From: Desulforapulum autotrophicum HRM2
GTDB taxonomy: Bacteria > Desulfobacterota > Desulfobacteria > Desulfobacterales > Desulfobacteraceae
Direction of reading: 5' to 3'
Assembly (NCBI RefSeq): GCF_000020365.1
Contig: NC_012108.1
Coordinates: forward strand, 4,286,001-4,350,000
Length of the DNA stretch: 64,000 nt
How positions within the stretch are numbered: the stretch's first letter is position 1; every line of letters starts with the position of its first letter. The translations under genes and the position numbers were made by a program. The notes beneath the pieces are model-generated. The model was not told the DNA's origin, ran no database searches, and saw only the letters and a program-made list of their open reading frames with translations. Below, piece after piece: positions 25,360 to 34,479 of this stretch.

Positions 25360-26208
25360 ATGAATTTACCCATCGATTATTTAAGAACCTTTGTCTCCCT
25401 GGCTGAGACAAAAGGATTTACACGAACAGGCATCCAACTCAATCGATCCCAATCTGCCGTAAGTATGCAAATCAAACGCCTTGAAGAGGAAATAGGAAAA
25501 AAACTGTTTGAACGAATTGGTAAAAGTGTAAAACTGACACCTGAGGGCAATATCTTAATCAAATATGCCATGAGAATTATCAAAGAACACGATGATGCCG
25601 TTCGTGCCTTATCAAAACCTGATCTGGAGGGGTTTATCCGGTTTGGTTCACCCGAACATTATACGACCGGGGTGCTGCCGAAATTACTGGCACGATTCGC
25701 CTCGGCCTATCCAGATGTTCTGGTGGAAATGCGATGTGAAAACAGTGACAAAATCAAGGAGGCTGTTGACCGTGGAGAAATTGATATCGGAATCTGCACC
25801 CAGATCAGCGATGGCGGACAAATCATCTCCCATGACCCGGTTGTTTGGGTCGCAGCTCCAGAATTTATCATGCAAAAGCACAAAACACTGCCCATCGCAG
25901 TTTTTGAAGAAGACTGCATCTTCAGAAGCTGGGCCATCGAAGCATTGGAAAAATCCGGAATACGTTACAGAATCGCCTACGTGAGCCGCAGCATCTCCGG
26001 TTTGCTTGATGCCGTCAAAGCAGGCATTGCCGTTGCACCGATCATACTCAGTAATGTTCCAGCTGAGTTAAAAACCGTTGACCTGGAGCATGGTCTGCCC
26101 GTACTGCCGGTTTCGAACATTGTCCTGCATAAAACCAAAAAAAAGACCTCGGAAATTATTGAATGTTTTTCCGAACACATTATCCGATTCTTTGGGGAAA
26201 AGATTTAA
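25360..26208 (+). CDS. LysR-family transcriptional regulator
   Basis: 282 residues from ATG 25360 (an in-frame GTG at 25351 is the alternative). N-terminal winged helix-turn-helix: DYLRTFVSLAETKGFTRTG, SQSAVSMQIKRLEEEIGKKL and KLTPEG; C-terminal periplasmic-binding-like effector domain (residues 90-282, e.g. VEMRCENSDKIKEAVDRGE). It could control the divergent TRAP operon or the downstream flavoprotein gene (26402); the 720-bp gap to TRAP makes neither certain. Confidence 0.93.
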   Translation: MNLPIDYLRTFVSLAETKGFTRTGIQLNRSQSAVSMQIKRLEEEIGKKLFERIGKSVKLTPEGNILIKYAMRIIKEHDDAVRALSKPDLEGFIRFGSPEHYTTGVLPKLLARFASAYPDVLVEMRCENSDKIKEAVDRGEIDIGICTQISDGGQIISHDPVVWVAAPEFIMQKHKTLPIAVFEEDCIFRSWAIEALEKSGIRYRIAYVSRSISGLLDAVKAGIAVAPIILSNVPAELKTVDLEHGLPVLPVSNIVLHKTKKKTSEIIECFSEHIIRFFGEKI

Positions 26209-26401
26209 CCCACAAACAACCGGAGAGGTGTCTGCGTCCCAGGAAAAACCATAACAGATCATGGATATTAACATCAAAACTATTCATTTGACAAATATGA
26301 CCCCTGTCAAATAATCTATCAACAGAAGAAAAAAAATAATGTCCCGGCCCTGCCGGGCAAAATTATCATCAACCTTAAAAAATAACAAACAAGGAGAAAG
26401 A

Positions 26402-26968
26402 ATGAAAGTTCTTACCTTACAGGGAAGTGCCAGAAAAAAAGGAAATACTGCCAGGGTGATCAGCTGGATGGACGAAGAACTGACGGCCATGGGCCATGAA
26501 GTTGAATCGGTTTACCTGAGTTCAAAAAACATCAAAGGATGTCTTGCCTGCGGCAAGTGCAAGGAAAACATGGAAGGAGTGGGCTGCATACAAAAAGATG
26601 ACGCCCCTGAAATCCTTCAGAAAATGATTGAGGCAGAACTGGTGGTTTTTGCCTCACCCCTTTATTTCTGGGGCGTTTCCGGCCCCTTGAAATGCCTGAT
26701 TGACAGGACGTTCAGCCTATATAACAACTACCACCAGCCCGATCACATCTCCCTTGTCAAGGGACAAAGACAGGCCCTGGTGGTCACGGGTGCCGGGCCA
26801 TACGAAAACAATGCAGAACCCACATTTACCGCCTTTGGACGACTCCAGGGTCCCCACATGGCAATAAATGCAGGAGAACTGTTCATTGGCCCATGCACCT
26901 CCCCTGACCAGATGGACTCGTCCATCAAAGAAAAGGCTAAGGCCTTTGCCCGGAAAATCGTTGCCTGA
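26402..26968 (+). CDS. NADPH-dependent FMN reductase / iron-sulfur-flavoprotein-like
   Basis: 188 residues from ATG 26402 (AAGGAG site; the frame is open to 26339 without a start signal). Flavodoxin-like fold: VLTLQGSARKKGNTARVISW for FMN phosphate, and ASPLYFWGVSGPLKCLIDRT. Between them is a cysteine cluster C-x2-C-x2-C-x8-C (CLACGKCKENMEGVGC), close to the compact motif of archaeal iron-sulfur flavoproteins, so an Fe-S cluster next to FMN is possible. It follows the LysR gene by 193 bp. Probably a cytoplasmic electron-transfer protein; partner unknown. Confidence 0.85.
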   Translation: MKVLTLQGSARKKGNTARVISWMDEELTAMGHEVESVYLSSKNIKGCLACGKCKENMEGVGCIQKDDAPEILQKMIEAELVVFASPLYFWGVSGPLKCLIDRTFSLYNNYHQPDHISLVKGQRQALVVTGAGPYENNAEPTFTAFGRLQGPHMAINAGELFIGPCTSPDQMDSSIKEKAKAFARKIVA

Positions 26969-26990
26969 CATTTCCCCGAATATCAATCAA

Positions 26991-27015
26991 GGGGACAGGT
27001 TAAAAAACTGTCCCC
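26991..27015 (+). terminator. Stem-loop terminator
   Basis: GGGGACAG / CTGTCCCC stem with a 9-base A-rich loop, 23 bp after the flavoprotein stop. Confidence 0.65.
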
Positions 27016-27120
27016 ACTAATTTTCCGCCCCGGTTATACCAACCTCCCCTGCCTGCAAAACAACAGTTTACAATGCCACCTGCCCCATGACCGTTTTTTC
27101 TGACCAGACACAAAAAACTA

Positions 27121-27164
27121 TTGCAATTTAAAAACCCCTTTCGTATGTTACGCTTACTGTAACA
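27121..27164 (+). promoter_or_regulatory. Sigma-70 promoter with Rrf2-type operator, copy 1
   Basis: TTGCAA (27121-27126), a 17-bp spacer and TATGTT (27144-27149). Overlapping the -10 is the inverted repeat TGTTAC-N7-GTAACA (27146-27164). The same promoter and operator, with the same spacing, stand before the rrf2 gene at 48491-48534. Here they now drive the NAD-glutamate dehydrogenase at 27315. Confidence 0.75.
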
Positions 27165-27300
27165 ATGAAACTGTCCCCACATCATTAATCACATTTCAGA
27201 CAGCAAGGGAATGTAAATGAAATTTCTTGAACAACTGGGCATCAAGGCAAAGAATCATTGAACAGCACCCGAACAGGATGATAAAGACCTGCACGGGTGC
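27165..27300 (+). pseudogene. Deletion scar of an rrf2-ALDH pair, with 14-codon leader ORF
   Basis: Directly after the operator come the last ~45 bp of an rrf2 gene (ACTGTCC...CATCATTAATCACATT; compare 48939-48984), then the start of an aldehyde dehydrogenase gene (27217, MKFLEQLGIKAKNH, compare 48985) that meets a stop at 27259-27261. GAACAGCACC (27260-27269) matches the ALDH gene further in (from 49051), so internal sequence is missing. GCACGGGTG/CGATTAAG (27290-27306) matches the gdh upstream region at 50714-50731. This is what remains after deletion of rrf2 and ALDH. Confidence 0.8.
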
Positions 27301-27314
27301 GATTAAGGAGAACC

Positions 27315-30300
27315 ATGGAAACCTTATTGAACCCCTCCGATTCCATTTCAAAAGGAACCGACATCATCAACAAGGCACAAAGCCTTGATCTCGACCCCAG
27401 AATCCTTTACGAAGCTGTCATAGATCTGTCTAGCGAAGGTCTTTTGACTGCTAACGCCATCAACATGGCCGCAGGTATCCTTCTGGAAGGACTGGGACTG
27501 CCAAATTATTTCTTTAAAAATATCAAAAAAGAGTCGTTAAAGCATCTTCTCGAATCCATCGCAACCAGCATTAAAGTCCAGAACGACAAGGTAATTCTCT
27601 ATGATCGGGTTGCCCACGTTGATTTTGATCTTGAAAACGGCAGCAATGTCCAGCGGGTAAGAATTGCCACCAGGACCACCCGTGACAGCATGGAAAAAGT
27701 ACTTGAAGATATGATAGCAGGACACCGCCGGGAATACTACTTCAGCCCGAAGAGCAATTACTACACATATATTGTGCGGCCGGAAACGGTCAACGATTAC
27801 ACAAAGAATGAGTTCAAGGATTCACGATTCCTCTTTGCCCTTGCTGGAGATTTTACCGTAACACCGGCCTTTACGCGACAACGCTATGAAAAGTTCCTTA
27901 AAGCTGCGGAAAAATCAATATCCCCGTTGATCGAACTTTTCAACCTGCCTGAAACAGGTGAGACCCGTCTGATGTTCAACAGTGACTTCAAATCGCCCCA
28001 GCTTCCCATTCTGAGAAAATTGTTTGAAGAGCACGGACTTGTCCTGGCCAGGGCCTATTGGGAACCCTACTCAACAAAATCATCCGTTCACTCATCGATC
28101 TGCTCCCTGTATGTTCTCGGGGAAATTTCAAGGAAAAAGGAAGTTGAAATAATCAGGGATCTGTCTGGCTTTCTATCCTTTTCCATAAGCGGGATAACAG
28201 ACCTCTACCTTGGGGAAAAATTAACGTTTAACGAGATGTTGTTTGCTGGCAATGCCGTTGATTTCACCCATATGTTCATTTTCAAGGAAAGTGAAAATGC
28301 AACAGACATGGAGGTCATGGAGAGCCTTGTCAGCAAGGACCACAGGGACGCCTTCACCAAAAGGCTTCAAGGCTCCAACAAATCCACCTATGGATCAAAT
28401 CTGATCGAGGCCACAGCAAAAACAAATTCCGATCTGATAAAAATACTGTACGACCTATTTGACAGACGGTTCAACCCGGCCCGCACAGACAGACTGACCC
28501 AGGAGGCCCTTGACCAGCAGTTCAATAACTTCAACAAAATCATCGCCTCAAGGTTCATGGACCATCAGCTGGATTACGACATCTTTAAATTCATGTTCAA
28601 ACTGGTTTCTTGCACCCTGAAAACCAACTTTTACAAACATGAAAAACGATCGTTTGCCTTCCGCTTTGACAGCAGGATCCTCGACCCCCTGGTCTTCAAT
28701 CAATTTGTCTTTGGCATCTTCTTTGTCAACGGCCACTATGCCTGCGGCACCCATTTGCGGGCAGACGACATTGCAAGGGGGGGATTGAGACTCATCCGCG
28801 TATCTACATCCAACCATGAGGCAGAACTTGACAATGCAGTGCTGCTAAACTATGCCCTGGGTCCAAAGGCCCAGCGCCTCAAGCATAAGGATATCTGTGA
28901 AAGCGGTTCCAAGGGCGTGGTCGTTCCCCATGCACTCTATTCAAAGTACAGCTGGGATGCACTGTATGATTACACCGAGGGCATTATGGACCTGATGATG
29001 CCCGATGATTCCATTGTTGATTACTATGGAAAACCCGAAATGATTTTCTTTGGTCCGGATGAGGGCACTGCCCCACTGATGGATGCCGTGGCATTGAATG
29101 CACGGGCCAGGGGCTATAAATACTGGCGGACCATCACAACGGGTAAAAGCTTTGGAATCCCCCACGACACCTATGGCCTGCTCGACAACGGTGACCTGTT
29201 CGGCCTGATCGAAAGGGGAGAACAGGGAACAGATCTGCAGATCAACGGATGTTCCATGGGCGTCACCACGGACATGGACAAGATCCATGAACAGATTGGA
29301 GACAGGATTATAGCCAGCGGAATGACCACCACCGGCATCATGAGCACCTTCAGGACCCTCATCGCCCATTACGGAAGGCAGGAAACGGATCTGAACCTGA
29401 TGATAACCGGAGGACCGGATGGAGATCTTGGCGCCAATGAGATCCAATGTTACAAGGGAAAGATCTGCCTGATCATTGACGGGGGGTCCATACTGTTTGA
29501 CCCACTTGGGCTCGACCGAGGGGAATTGATGAAAATAGCATTCATGCGCCACACCTCCCCCAGGGAAAATTCCCTTTGTTTTCCCCAGGAGAAGCTCAGT
29601 CCCCGGGGATTTAAGGTTCCCATTTCAGCAAAAAACCTTACCCTGCCCGACGGAACCCAGGTGGAGGACGGTGCCCTGTTCCACAGAACCTTTCTGTCAG
29701 AAATAAAAAACCGTAAATACATTCAAGAGGCAAGCATAGAGGCTTTTATCCCCTGCGGCGGCTTTAAGGACACCATCAATCATGACAATGTCAACAACTT
29801 CCTGGCTGTTTTCAAGGAGATCAAGTTCATTGTTGAGGGGGCCAATGTGTTTTTTGATGATGCGTCACGCCGTCACATTGCGACATCGACAGCCATCAAA
29901 CATATCAAGGACACCACGGCAAACAAGGGTGGCGTCTTCTCAAGCTCCGTTGCTGAGGTACTCACCGGTTTTCTCCTGGGAGAGGATTATGAGGAAAAAC
30001 TTTTAAACGACACAAAGACTCGGTGGGCGCTTATCCGTGACATCATGGCCCTTGTCACAAATTATGCAGCGGCCGAAACCACAATGCTCATAAAAATCCA
30101 TGAACAGGATCCTTCCGTTCCCCTGTTTGATCTTTCCGAACAGACAAGCGAACAGATCTTTGCTCTCCAGCGCCACCTTGACCGGCAATTGCCGGATATT
30201 TTAAAAAACAGAAATCTGGTCTGGAAAATAATGGAACACTACATTCCCGGGGTACTGATCCAGCAGTTAGGAAAAACAACGATCATGGAAATCCTGAACT

Positions 30301-30461
30301 CCGGGGAAATGCAGTCATACCGCAACGCCATCATCACAAAAAAACTTGCATCCATGGCTTTTTACAGGTATGGCCCTGAATGGAATGAATTCCTGAAGGA
30401 GATCGAAACAGATTTTTCAGGGGCACTTCATCGTTCTGTTCAAACAAACGGAATGGTTTGA
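27315..30461 (+). CDS. NAD-dependent glutamate dehydrogenase, large (~115 kDa) type
   Basis: 1048 residues from ATG 27315 (AAGGAG at 27305-27310; a GTG at 27297 is less likely). The catalytic part shows RADDIARGGLRLIRVSTSNH and SGSKGVVVPHALYSKY, then GPDEGTAPLMDAVALNARAR, GADLGAN-like GPDGDLGANEIQCYKGK, and FIVEGANVFFDDASRR. It belongs to the large bacterial NAD-GDH group, shorter than the 180-kDa form. It oxidises glutamate to 2-oxoglutarate plus ammonia with NAD, and would recycle glutamate from transaminations such as aminoadipate to 2-oxoadipate. A paralogue is cut by the right window edge (63619) and a 23-codon remnant lies at 50739. It is under the Rrf2-type promoter at 27121. Confidence 0.92.
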   Translation: METLLNPSDSISKGTDIINKAQSLDLDPRILYEAVIDLSSEGLLTANAINMAAGILLEGLGLPNYFFKNIKKESLKHLLESIATSIKVQNDKVILYDRVAHVDFDLENGSNVQRVRIATRTTRDSMEKVLEDMIAGHRREYYFSPKSNYYTYIVRPETVNDYTKNEFKDSRFLFALAGDFTVTPAFTRQRYEKFLKAAEKSISPLIELFNLPETGETRLMFNSDFKSPQLPILRKLFEEHGLVLARAYWEPYSTKSSVHSSICSLYVLGEISRKKEVEIIRDLSGFLSFSISGITDLYLGEKLTFNEMLFAGNAVDFTHMFIFKESENATDMEVMESLVSKDHRDAFTKRLQGSNKSTYGSNLIEATAKTNSDLIKILYDLFDRRFNPARTDRLTQEALDQQFNNFNKIIASRFMDHQLDYDIFKFMFKLVSCTLKTNFYKHEKRSFAFRFDSRILDPLVFNQFVFGIFFVNGHYACGTHLRADDIARGGLRLIRVSTSNHEAELDNAVLLNYALGPKAQRLKHKDICESGSKGVVVPHALYSKYSWDALYDYTEGIMDLMMPDDSIVDYYGKPEMIFFGPDEGTAPLMDAVALNARARGYKYWRTITTGKSFGIPHDTYGLLDNGDLFGLIERGEQGTDLQINGCSMGVTTDMDKIHEQIGDRIIASGMTTTGIMSTFRTLIAHYGRQETDLNLMITGGPDGDLGANEIQCYKGKICLIIDGGSILFDPLGLDRGELMKIAFMRHTSPRENSLCFPQEKLSPRGFKVPISAKNLTLPDGTQVEDGALFHRTFLSEIKNRKYIQEASIEAFIPCGGFKDTINHDNVNNFLAVFKEIKFIVEGANVFFDDASRRHIATSTAIKHIKDTTANKGGVFSSSVAEVLTGFLLGEDYEEKLLNDTKTRWALIRDIMALVTNYAAAETTMLIKIHEQDPSVPLFDLSEQTSEQIFALQRHLDRQLPDILKNRNLVWKIMEHYIPGVLIQQLGKTTIMEILNSGEMQSYRNAIITKKLASMAFYRYGPEWNEFLKEIETDFSGALHRSVQTNGMV

Positions 30462-30482
30462 CACACAAAAAAGGAGTATCAA

Positions 30483-30815
30483 ATGTCTGACGACTGTCTG
30501 TTCTGTAAAATCGCAAACAAAAAAATCCCCAGTGAATTCCTGTATGAGGACGATACGATTGTGGCATTCAGGGATATAAATCCCGCGGCCCCGGTTCATC
30601 TGCTGATTGTTCCCAAACAACATATTCGGAGCATCAACGATTTAACCGTGGATGACCAGGCCATTGTAAGCAGACTTATCATGGTTGCAAAACAGATGGC
30701 CAGGCAACAGGGAATAGACAAATCCGGTTATAAACTGCTGTTTAATGTTGAAAAAGGGGGTGGCCAGGTCATCTTTCACCTCCACCTTCATCTCATCGGC
30801 GGGTGGAAACGATAA
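30483..30815 (+). CDS. HIT-family nucleotide hydrolase (HINT-like)
   Basis: 110 residues: DDCLFCKIANKKIPSEFLYE at the N-terminus and the histidine triad at the end as GGQVIFHLHLHLIGG (H-x-H-x-H). CLFC suggests the zinc-binding variant. An AAAAAAGGAG site precedes ATG 30483, 21 bp after the glutamate dehydrogenase stop, so they are co-transcribed. HINT proteins hydrolyse AMP-lysine and related phosphoramidates; no specific link to glutamate metabolism is known to me. Confidence 0.95.
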   Translation: MSDDCLFCKIANKKIPSEFLYEDDTIVAFRDINPAAPVHLLIVPKQHIRSINDLTVDDQAIVSRLIMVAKQMARQQGIDKSGYKLLFNVEKGGGQVIFHLHLHLIGGWKR

Positions 30816-31036
30816 ACGCCTTTCCGGCAGAACCGTTTGCCGGTGTTCAGCCCGAATTCCTGCCCCAGGGAAACAGAACGTTTAACCGGTAAAACCAAAC
30901 AGCGGGAAGCAGTCCCTGCTCCCGCCACACATTTCGATTTCAGCCTTGTCTTTGACTGGTCCTGCCCGGGTACCACGTTTATTTCCTGGAACCCTGGATG
31001 GGTTCCAGGAAATAGAACATTTTAAAGGAGATTTTT
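30816..31036 (+). terminator. Terminator/leader hairpins before corA
   Basis: Two stem-loops: GCGGGAAGCAG/CTGCTCCCGC (30902-30925) and a 13-bp perfect stem TTTCCTGGAACCC/GGGTTCCAGGAAA (30983-31013). The first probably ends the gdh-hint transcript. The second lies only 23 bp before ATG 31037, in the corA leader, and could attenuate it. No gene is seen. Confidence 0.55.
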
Positions 31037-32101
31037 ATGGCTAGATTTTTAAAGAAACGTACAAAAGCCCTGGGCCAAAGTCCTGGAGATTTGATTTTCA
31101 TCGGAAACCAGAAAATGGAATCCGTTCAGTTGCGACTTATAGACTACGATACAGGTAGTCTTACAGATCAAGAATTATTAGATATAAAAGATGGGTCACA
31201 TTTTAAAGAGACAAAAACCGTAACCTGGATTAACATTAACGGATTGCATGACCTTGACGTTATCAAAGATGTGGGTCGCATTTTTGAATTGCACCCCCTT
31301 GTATTGGAAGACATACTGAACACGGGGCAAAGGCCTAAAATTGAAGAATTTGACACCTATTTATTCATTGCACTGAAAATGATCCGGTTTGACAGGGAAA
31401 CTGAAACGGTCATCAACGAGCAGTTGGGTATGGTTCTCGGGAAAAATTACCTGCTGACGTTTCAGGAACAACGTGGAGATGTCTTTGAACCTGTCAGGAA
31501 AAGAATCAAAAGAGACAAATCACGGCTTCGTGGCAGTGGAACAGATTATCTTGCCTATGCGCTCATTGATACGGTTGTGGACAACTATATTTACATTATT
31601 GAATTGATAGGAGAAAGAATCGAAGATCTTGAGGAAACTCTCCTGGTGGGCCATGACACAGAGGTAATGGAAAAAATCAACGCATTTAAACGGGAAATAA
31701 ACTATTTAAGAAAATCAATCAGGCCGGCAAGAGAAGCTATTCTTCAGCTGTCCCGGCTTGACGGCGATTTGATTCATGAGAACACCCTTCCTTTTATTAA
31801 AGACCTTCAGGACCTGATGGCCCAGGCAACCGAAGCCATTGATACCTATCGGGATCTACTGTCCGATCAATTGAACATCTACAACTCGGTGATGGCAAAC
31901 AAGATGAATGACATCATGAAGGTTCTCACGATCTTTGCGGCTATTTTCATCCCCCTCACCTTTGTAGCCGGGATTTACGGTACCAACTTTGAATATCTGC
32001 CTGAGCTTCATTACAAGTACAGTTATTTCATTTTCTGGGCGATCATGATCATCATCGCAGGGGGGCTTATCCTTTTCTTCAAACGGAAACGCTGGTTGTA
32101 G
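31037..32101 (+). CDS. corA: CorA-family magnesium/divalent cation channel
   Basis: 354 residues. Long cytoplasmic N-terminal domain with the TWININGLHDLDVIKDVG start typical of CorA, coiled helical stretch (residues ~190-285), then two C-terminal membrane helices with the signature YGTNFEYLPE between them. The usual YGMNF appears as YGTNF, a variant seen in ZntB/CorA relatives, so selectivity for magnesium is likely but not certain. AAAGGAG precedes ATG 31037. Monocistronic. Confidence 0.92.
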   Translation: MARFLKKRTKALGQSPGDLIFIGNQKMESVQLRLIDYDTGSLTDQELLDIKDGSHFKETKTVTWININGLHDLDVIKDVGRIFELHPLVLEDILNTGQRPKIEEFDTYLFIALKMIRFDRETETVINEQLGMVLGKNYLLTFQEQRGDVFEPVRKRIKRDKSRLRGSGTDYLAYALIDTVVDNYIYIIELIGERIEDLEETLLVGHDTEVMEKINAFKREINYLRKSIRPAREAILQLSRLDGDLIHENTLPFIKDLQDLMAQATEAIDTYRDLLSDQLNIYNSVMANKMNDIMKVLTIFAAIFIPLTFVAGIYGTNFEYLPELHYKYSYFIFWAIMIIIAGGLILFFKRKRWL

Positions 32102-32642
32102 AAAGAGTTACTCTTCTTGCCCCATTCCCCCGGATTTAGGGACTCAGATGTAAATAATTCCACAAATAGGGTGCAGGATTTCAGCTCGTATTCAAGGCGT
32201 ATCAAAGGGCGCATATTGAAATATGTGCCCTTTGATGCAACGCAGAAGACGAGCTGAAAGACAAGCAAGATTGAGGAATTATTTATTTCTGAGTCCCTTA
32301 CAACCTGTTTTCTCCCCCAGCAGCGACTGGATATAATCCCCCCCAAAAAAAGCGCGCAGGAGAGTTTGAACACCCTGCCCGGAATATGGATGACTGGGAG
32401 CAATGCCCGGCCATGGCCCGGTTTAAACTGCCATACGCTGTGTTAACAGGGTGTATTAACAACTTGTATTCTATTTAAATTTAATAGTTGACACTAAAGC
32501 ACACTATTAGTATACAACTAGAATAGTTTGATCTTTCTCATAAAATACAGATAGAGTTCTAATAAAATTATATCTTAAGTAAGTGGGATAGGTTTTTTCT
32601 CAAACTTATCCTGGAATTCTAAATATAGGGGGGAGCAGCATC
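32102..32642 (+). promoter_or_regulatory. corA-etfB intergenic: palindromic repeat and etfB promoter
   Basis: No gene. An imperfect palindrome spans 32138-32298 (entered separately). The etfB promoter is TTGACA (32488-32493), 17-bp spacer, TATACA (32511-32516), close to sigma-70 consensus. The inverted repeat ACTATT...AATAGT (32503-32527) brackets the -10 and may be an operator. A leader stem-loop GGATAGGTTT/AAACTTATCC lies at 32586-32611, before the etfB ribosome site. Confidence 0.7.
32138..32298. repeat. Long palindromic repeat, family P, copy 1
   Basis: Ends pair as AGGGACTCAG / CTGAGTCCCT. Internal arms carry CAAGGCGTATCAAAGGGC on the left and, on the complement of the right, CTGCGTTGCATCAAAGGGC. 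The same asymmetric core (CAAGGCG on one arm, TGCGTTG on the other) recurs in the elements at 50522-50688 and 56415-56538. Confidence 0.75.
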
Positions 32643-33416
32643 ATGGAGATCATTGTTTTAATGAAACAGGTTCCTGCAACGGAATCATTCATCGAAATTG
32701 CCCAGGACGGCAAGTCCATAAAAACAGACAATCTGAACTGGGTCATCAATCCCTACGATGAGATCGCCCTTGAAGAGGCCATCCGCATCAAGGAAGCCCA
32801 TGGCGGCAATGTCACTGTCATAACCATTGGACAGGCCGGCGCCCAGGATGCCATACGAACGGCAATGGCAATGGGGGTGGACAACGGCATATTGATCAAT
32901 GACCCCAAGGCCCTTGAATGTGACAGCCTTGGTACCGCTAAAATCCTTTCCGAAACAATTAAGAAAATGGATTACGACCTCATCATCGCCGGCCAGAGGG
33001 CTGTTGATGATGACAGCTATGTTGTAGGGCCGGCCGTTGCCCAATATCTTGATATTCCCTGTATCACACTTGTCTCACAACAGAAAATTTCAGACAAAAA
33101 GATTGAGTGTGAAAGAACCATTGACGGCGGGATGGAGGTGGTTGAAGCATCCCTTCCAGCACTGCTCACCACCCAGAGAGGTCTTAATGAACCCAGATAT
33201 ACCTCCCTGCCTGGGATTATGAAGGCCAAAAAGAAAAAAATCGATACCCGGACCTTGGCCGACATGGAGATCCCATCACCTGGAGAAGCGAACTCAGAGA
33301 CCCTTGGACTGAAATTTCCGTCCCAGAAAAGAAAAAGCCACCTGATAGAAGGTAATTCTCCAGAAGAAAAGGTTGATCTCCTTTTGAAGGCCCTTCAAGA
33401 GGCTCATTTTATCTAA
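32643..33416 (+). CDS. etfB: Electron transfer flavoprotein beta subunit
   Basis: 257 residues: EIIVLMKQVPATES start, AMP/nucleotide region AGQRAVDDDSYVVGPAVAQY, and the conserved LPALLTTQRGLNEPRYTSLP. A strong GGGGGGAG site precedes ATG 32643. Forms a heterodimer with EtfA (75 bp downstream) and carries electrons from acyl-CoA dehydrogenases, probably the glutaryl-CoA dehydrogenases of this window and the DAO-type enzyme at 36209, to the ETF-quinone oxidoreductase. First gene of the operon etfB-etfA-etfQO-dao. Confidence 0.96.
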   Translation: MEIIVLMKQVPATESFIEIAQDGKSIKTDNLNWVINPYDEIALEEAIRIKEAHGGNVTVITIGQAGAQDAIRTAMAMGVDNGILINDPKALECDSLGTAKILSETIKKMDYDLIIAGQRAVDDDSYVVGPAVAQYLDIPCITLVSQQKISDKKIECERTIDGGMEVVEASLPALLTTQRGLNEPRYTSLPGIMKAKKKKIDTRTLADMEIPSPGEANSETLGLKFPSQKRKSHLIEGNSPEEKVDLLLKALQEAHFI

Positions 33417-33491
33417 TACCCCTGTTTTTCAACAAAAAATGATGTCCCCTACTGGGATGAACCAGTCAACATAAGAGGTGAAAAAAGCGAT

Positions 33492-34472
33492 ATGGCAAAA
33501 AACGTACTTGTGTTTGTGGAACACTTAGACGGAAAACTAAAAAAAGTCAGCTTAGAAGCTGTCTGTCAGGGTCAAAGAGTCGCAGAAAAAATTCAGGCAA
33601 CCGTTACGGCCGTGGTAATCGGTACCAGCGAGACTCTCAATGCAAGTTTATTTAAAGACCTTGCCCGCTATGGTGCTGACCGGGTAATTGCAGGAAAAAA
33701 CCCGGATCTGGCAGAATCAATGCCCGATGCTTTGACCAATATCCTCTGCACATGTATAGCGGATCAGGCCCCTGCCCTTATTATCATGGGTGGAACTACC
33801 AGGGGAAGGGAGATCGCATCCCGCCTCTGTACCCGCATGGAGGCACCCCTTGCCATGGATTGCCTCGACATCACCCTGGACGGAAATGACCTTGTTTTCA
33901 CAAGGCCTGTGTATGGCGGAAAGGTCCTTTCAACCTTGAAGTTCAAGCAATCGCCCGGAATTGCCGTGGTCCGAACCGGTTCAATCAAGCTGATTGAAAA
34001 TCCAAAAGAATTGAACCTGACAGAGCTGGACGTGGAGATGGGCAAAACAGATCTCACCTTTATCAGCAAAAGTGTCGACACATCCAAAATTGATCTCACC
34101 GAAGCCGATACGGTTATTGCCGGAGGATTTGGAACGGGTGGAAAAGCCAATGCCCTGCTTGAGGAACTTGCCAACGCTTTTGGTGGCGCTGTCGGCGCAT
34201 CCAGGGGGGCGGTTGATGAGGGGTGGCATCCCATTGCAGAGCAGGTAGGGCAGACGGGAAAGGTCGTTTCTCCAACACTGTATGTGGCCTGCGGTATTTC
34301 CGGTGCGATCCAGCATCTTGCCGGCATGAATTCTTCCCGGATGGTGGTTGCCATCAACAAGGATCCAGATGCGCCAATTTTCTCCGAAGCAGATCTTGGC
34401 ATCGTGGACAATCTTTTTGATATTCTTCCGATACTGACCGATAAGATCAAAACCATCAAAGCAAACGGGTAG
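33492..34472 (+). CDS. etfA: Electron transfer flavoprotein alpha subunit
   Basis: 326 residues with the FAD-binding C-terminal domain: VGASRGAVDEGWHPIAEQVG, YVACGISGAIQHLAGM and INKDPDAPIFSEADLGIV. N-terminal ETF domain residues 1-190. The sequence follows the classical rather than the bifurcating pattern as far as I can judge by eye. Second gene of the etf operon; 7 bp separate it from the ETF-QO gene. Confidence 0.96.
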   Translation: MAKNVLVFVEHLDGKLKKVSLEAVCQGQRVAEKIQATVTAVVIGTSETLNASLFKDLARYGADRVIAGKNPDLAESMPDALTNILCTCIADQAPALIIMGGTTRGREIASRLCTRMEAPLAMDCLDITLDGNDLVFTRPVYGGKVLSTLKFKQSPGIAVVRTGSIKLIENPKELNLTELDVEMGKTDLTFISKSVDTSKIDLTEADTVIAGGFGTGGKANALLEELANAFGGAVGASRGAVDEGWHPIAEQVGQTGKVVSPTLYVACGISGAIQHLAGMNSSRMVVAINKDPDAPIFSEADLGIVDNLFDILPILTDKIKTIKANG

Positions 34473-34479
34473 GTGCCAG

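Noticed and set aside
30983-31013. Magnesium riboswitch before corA
   Set aside because: Only simple perfect hairpins are present, with no match in layout to the M-box or mgtA-type leaders.
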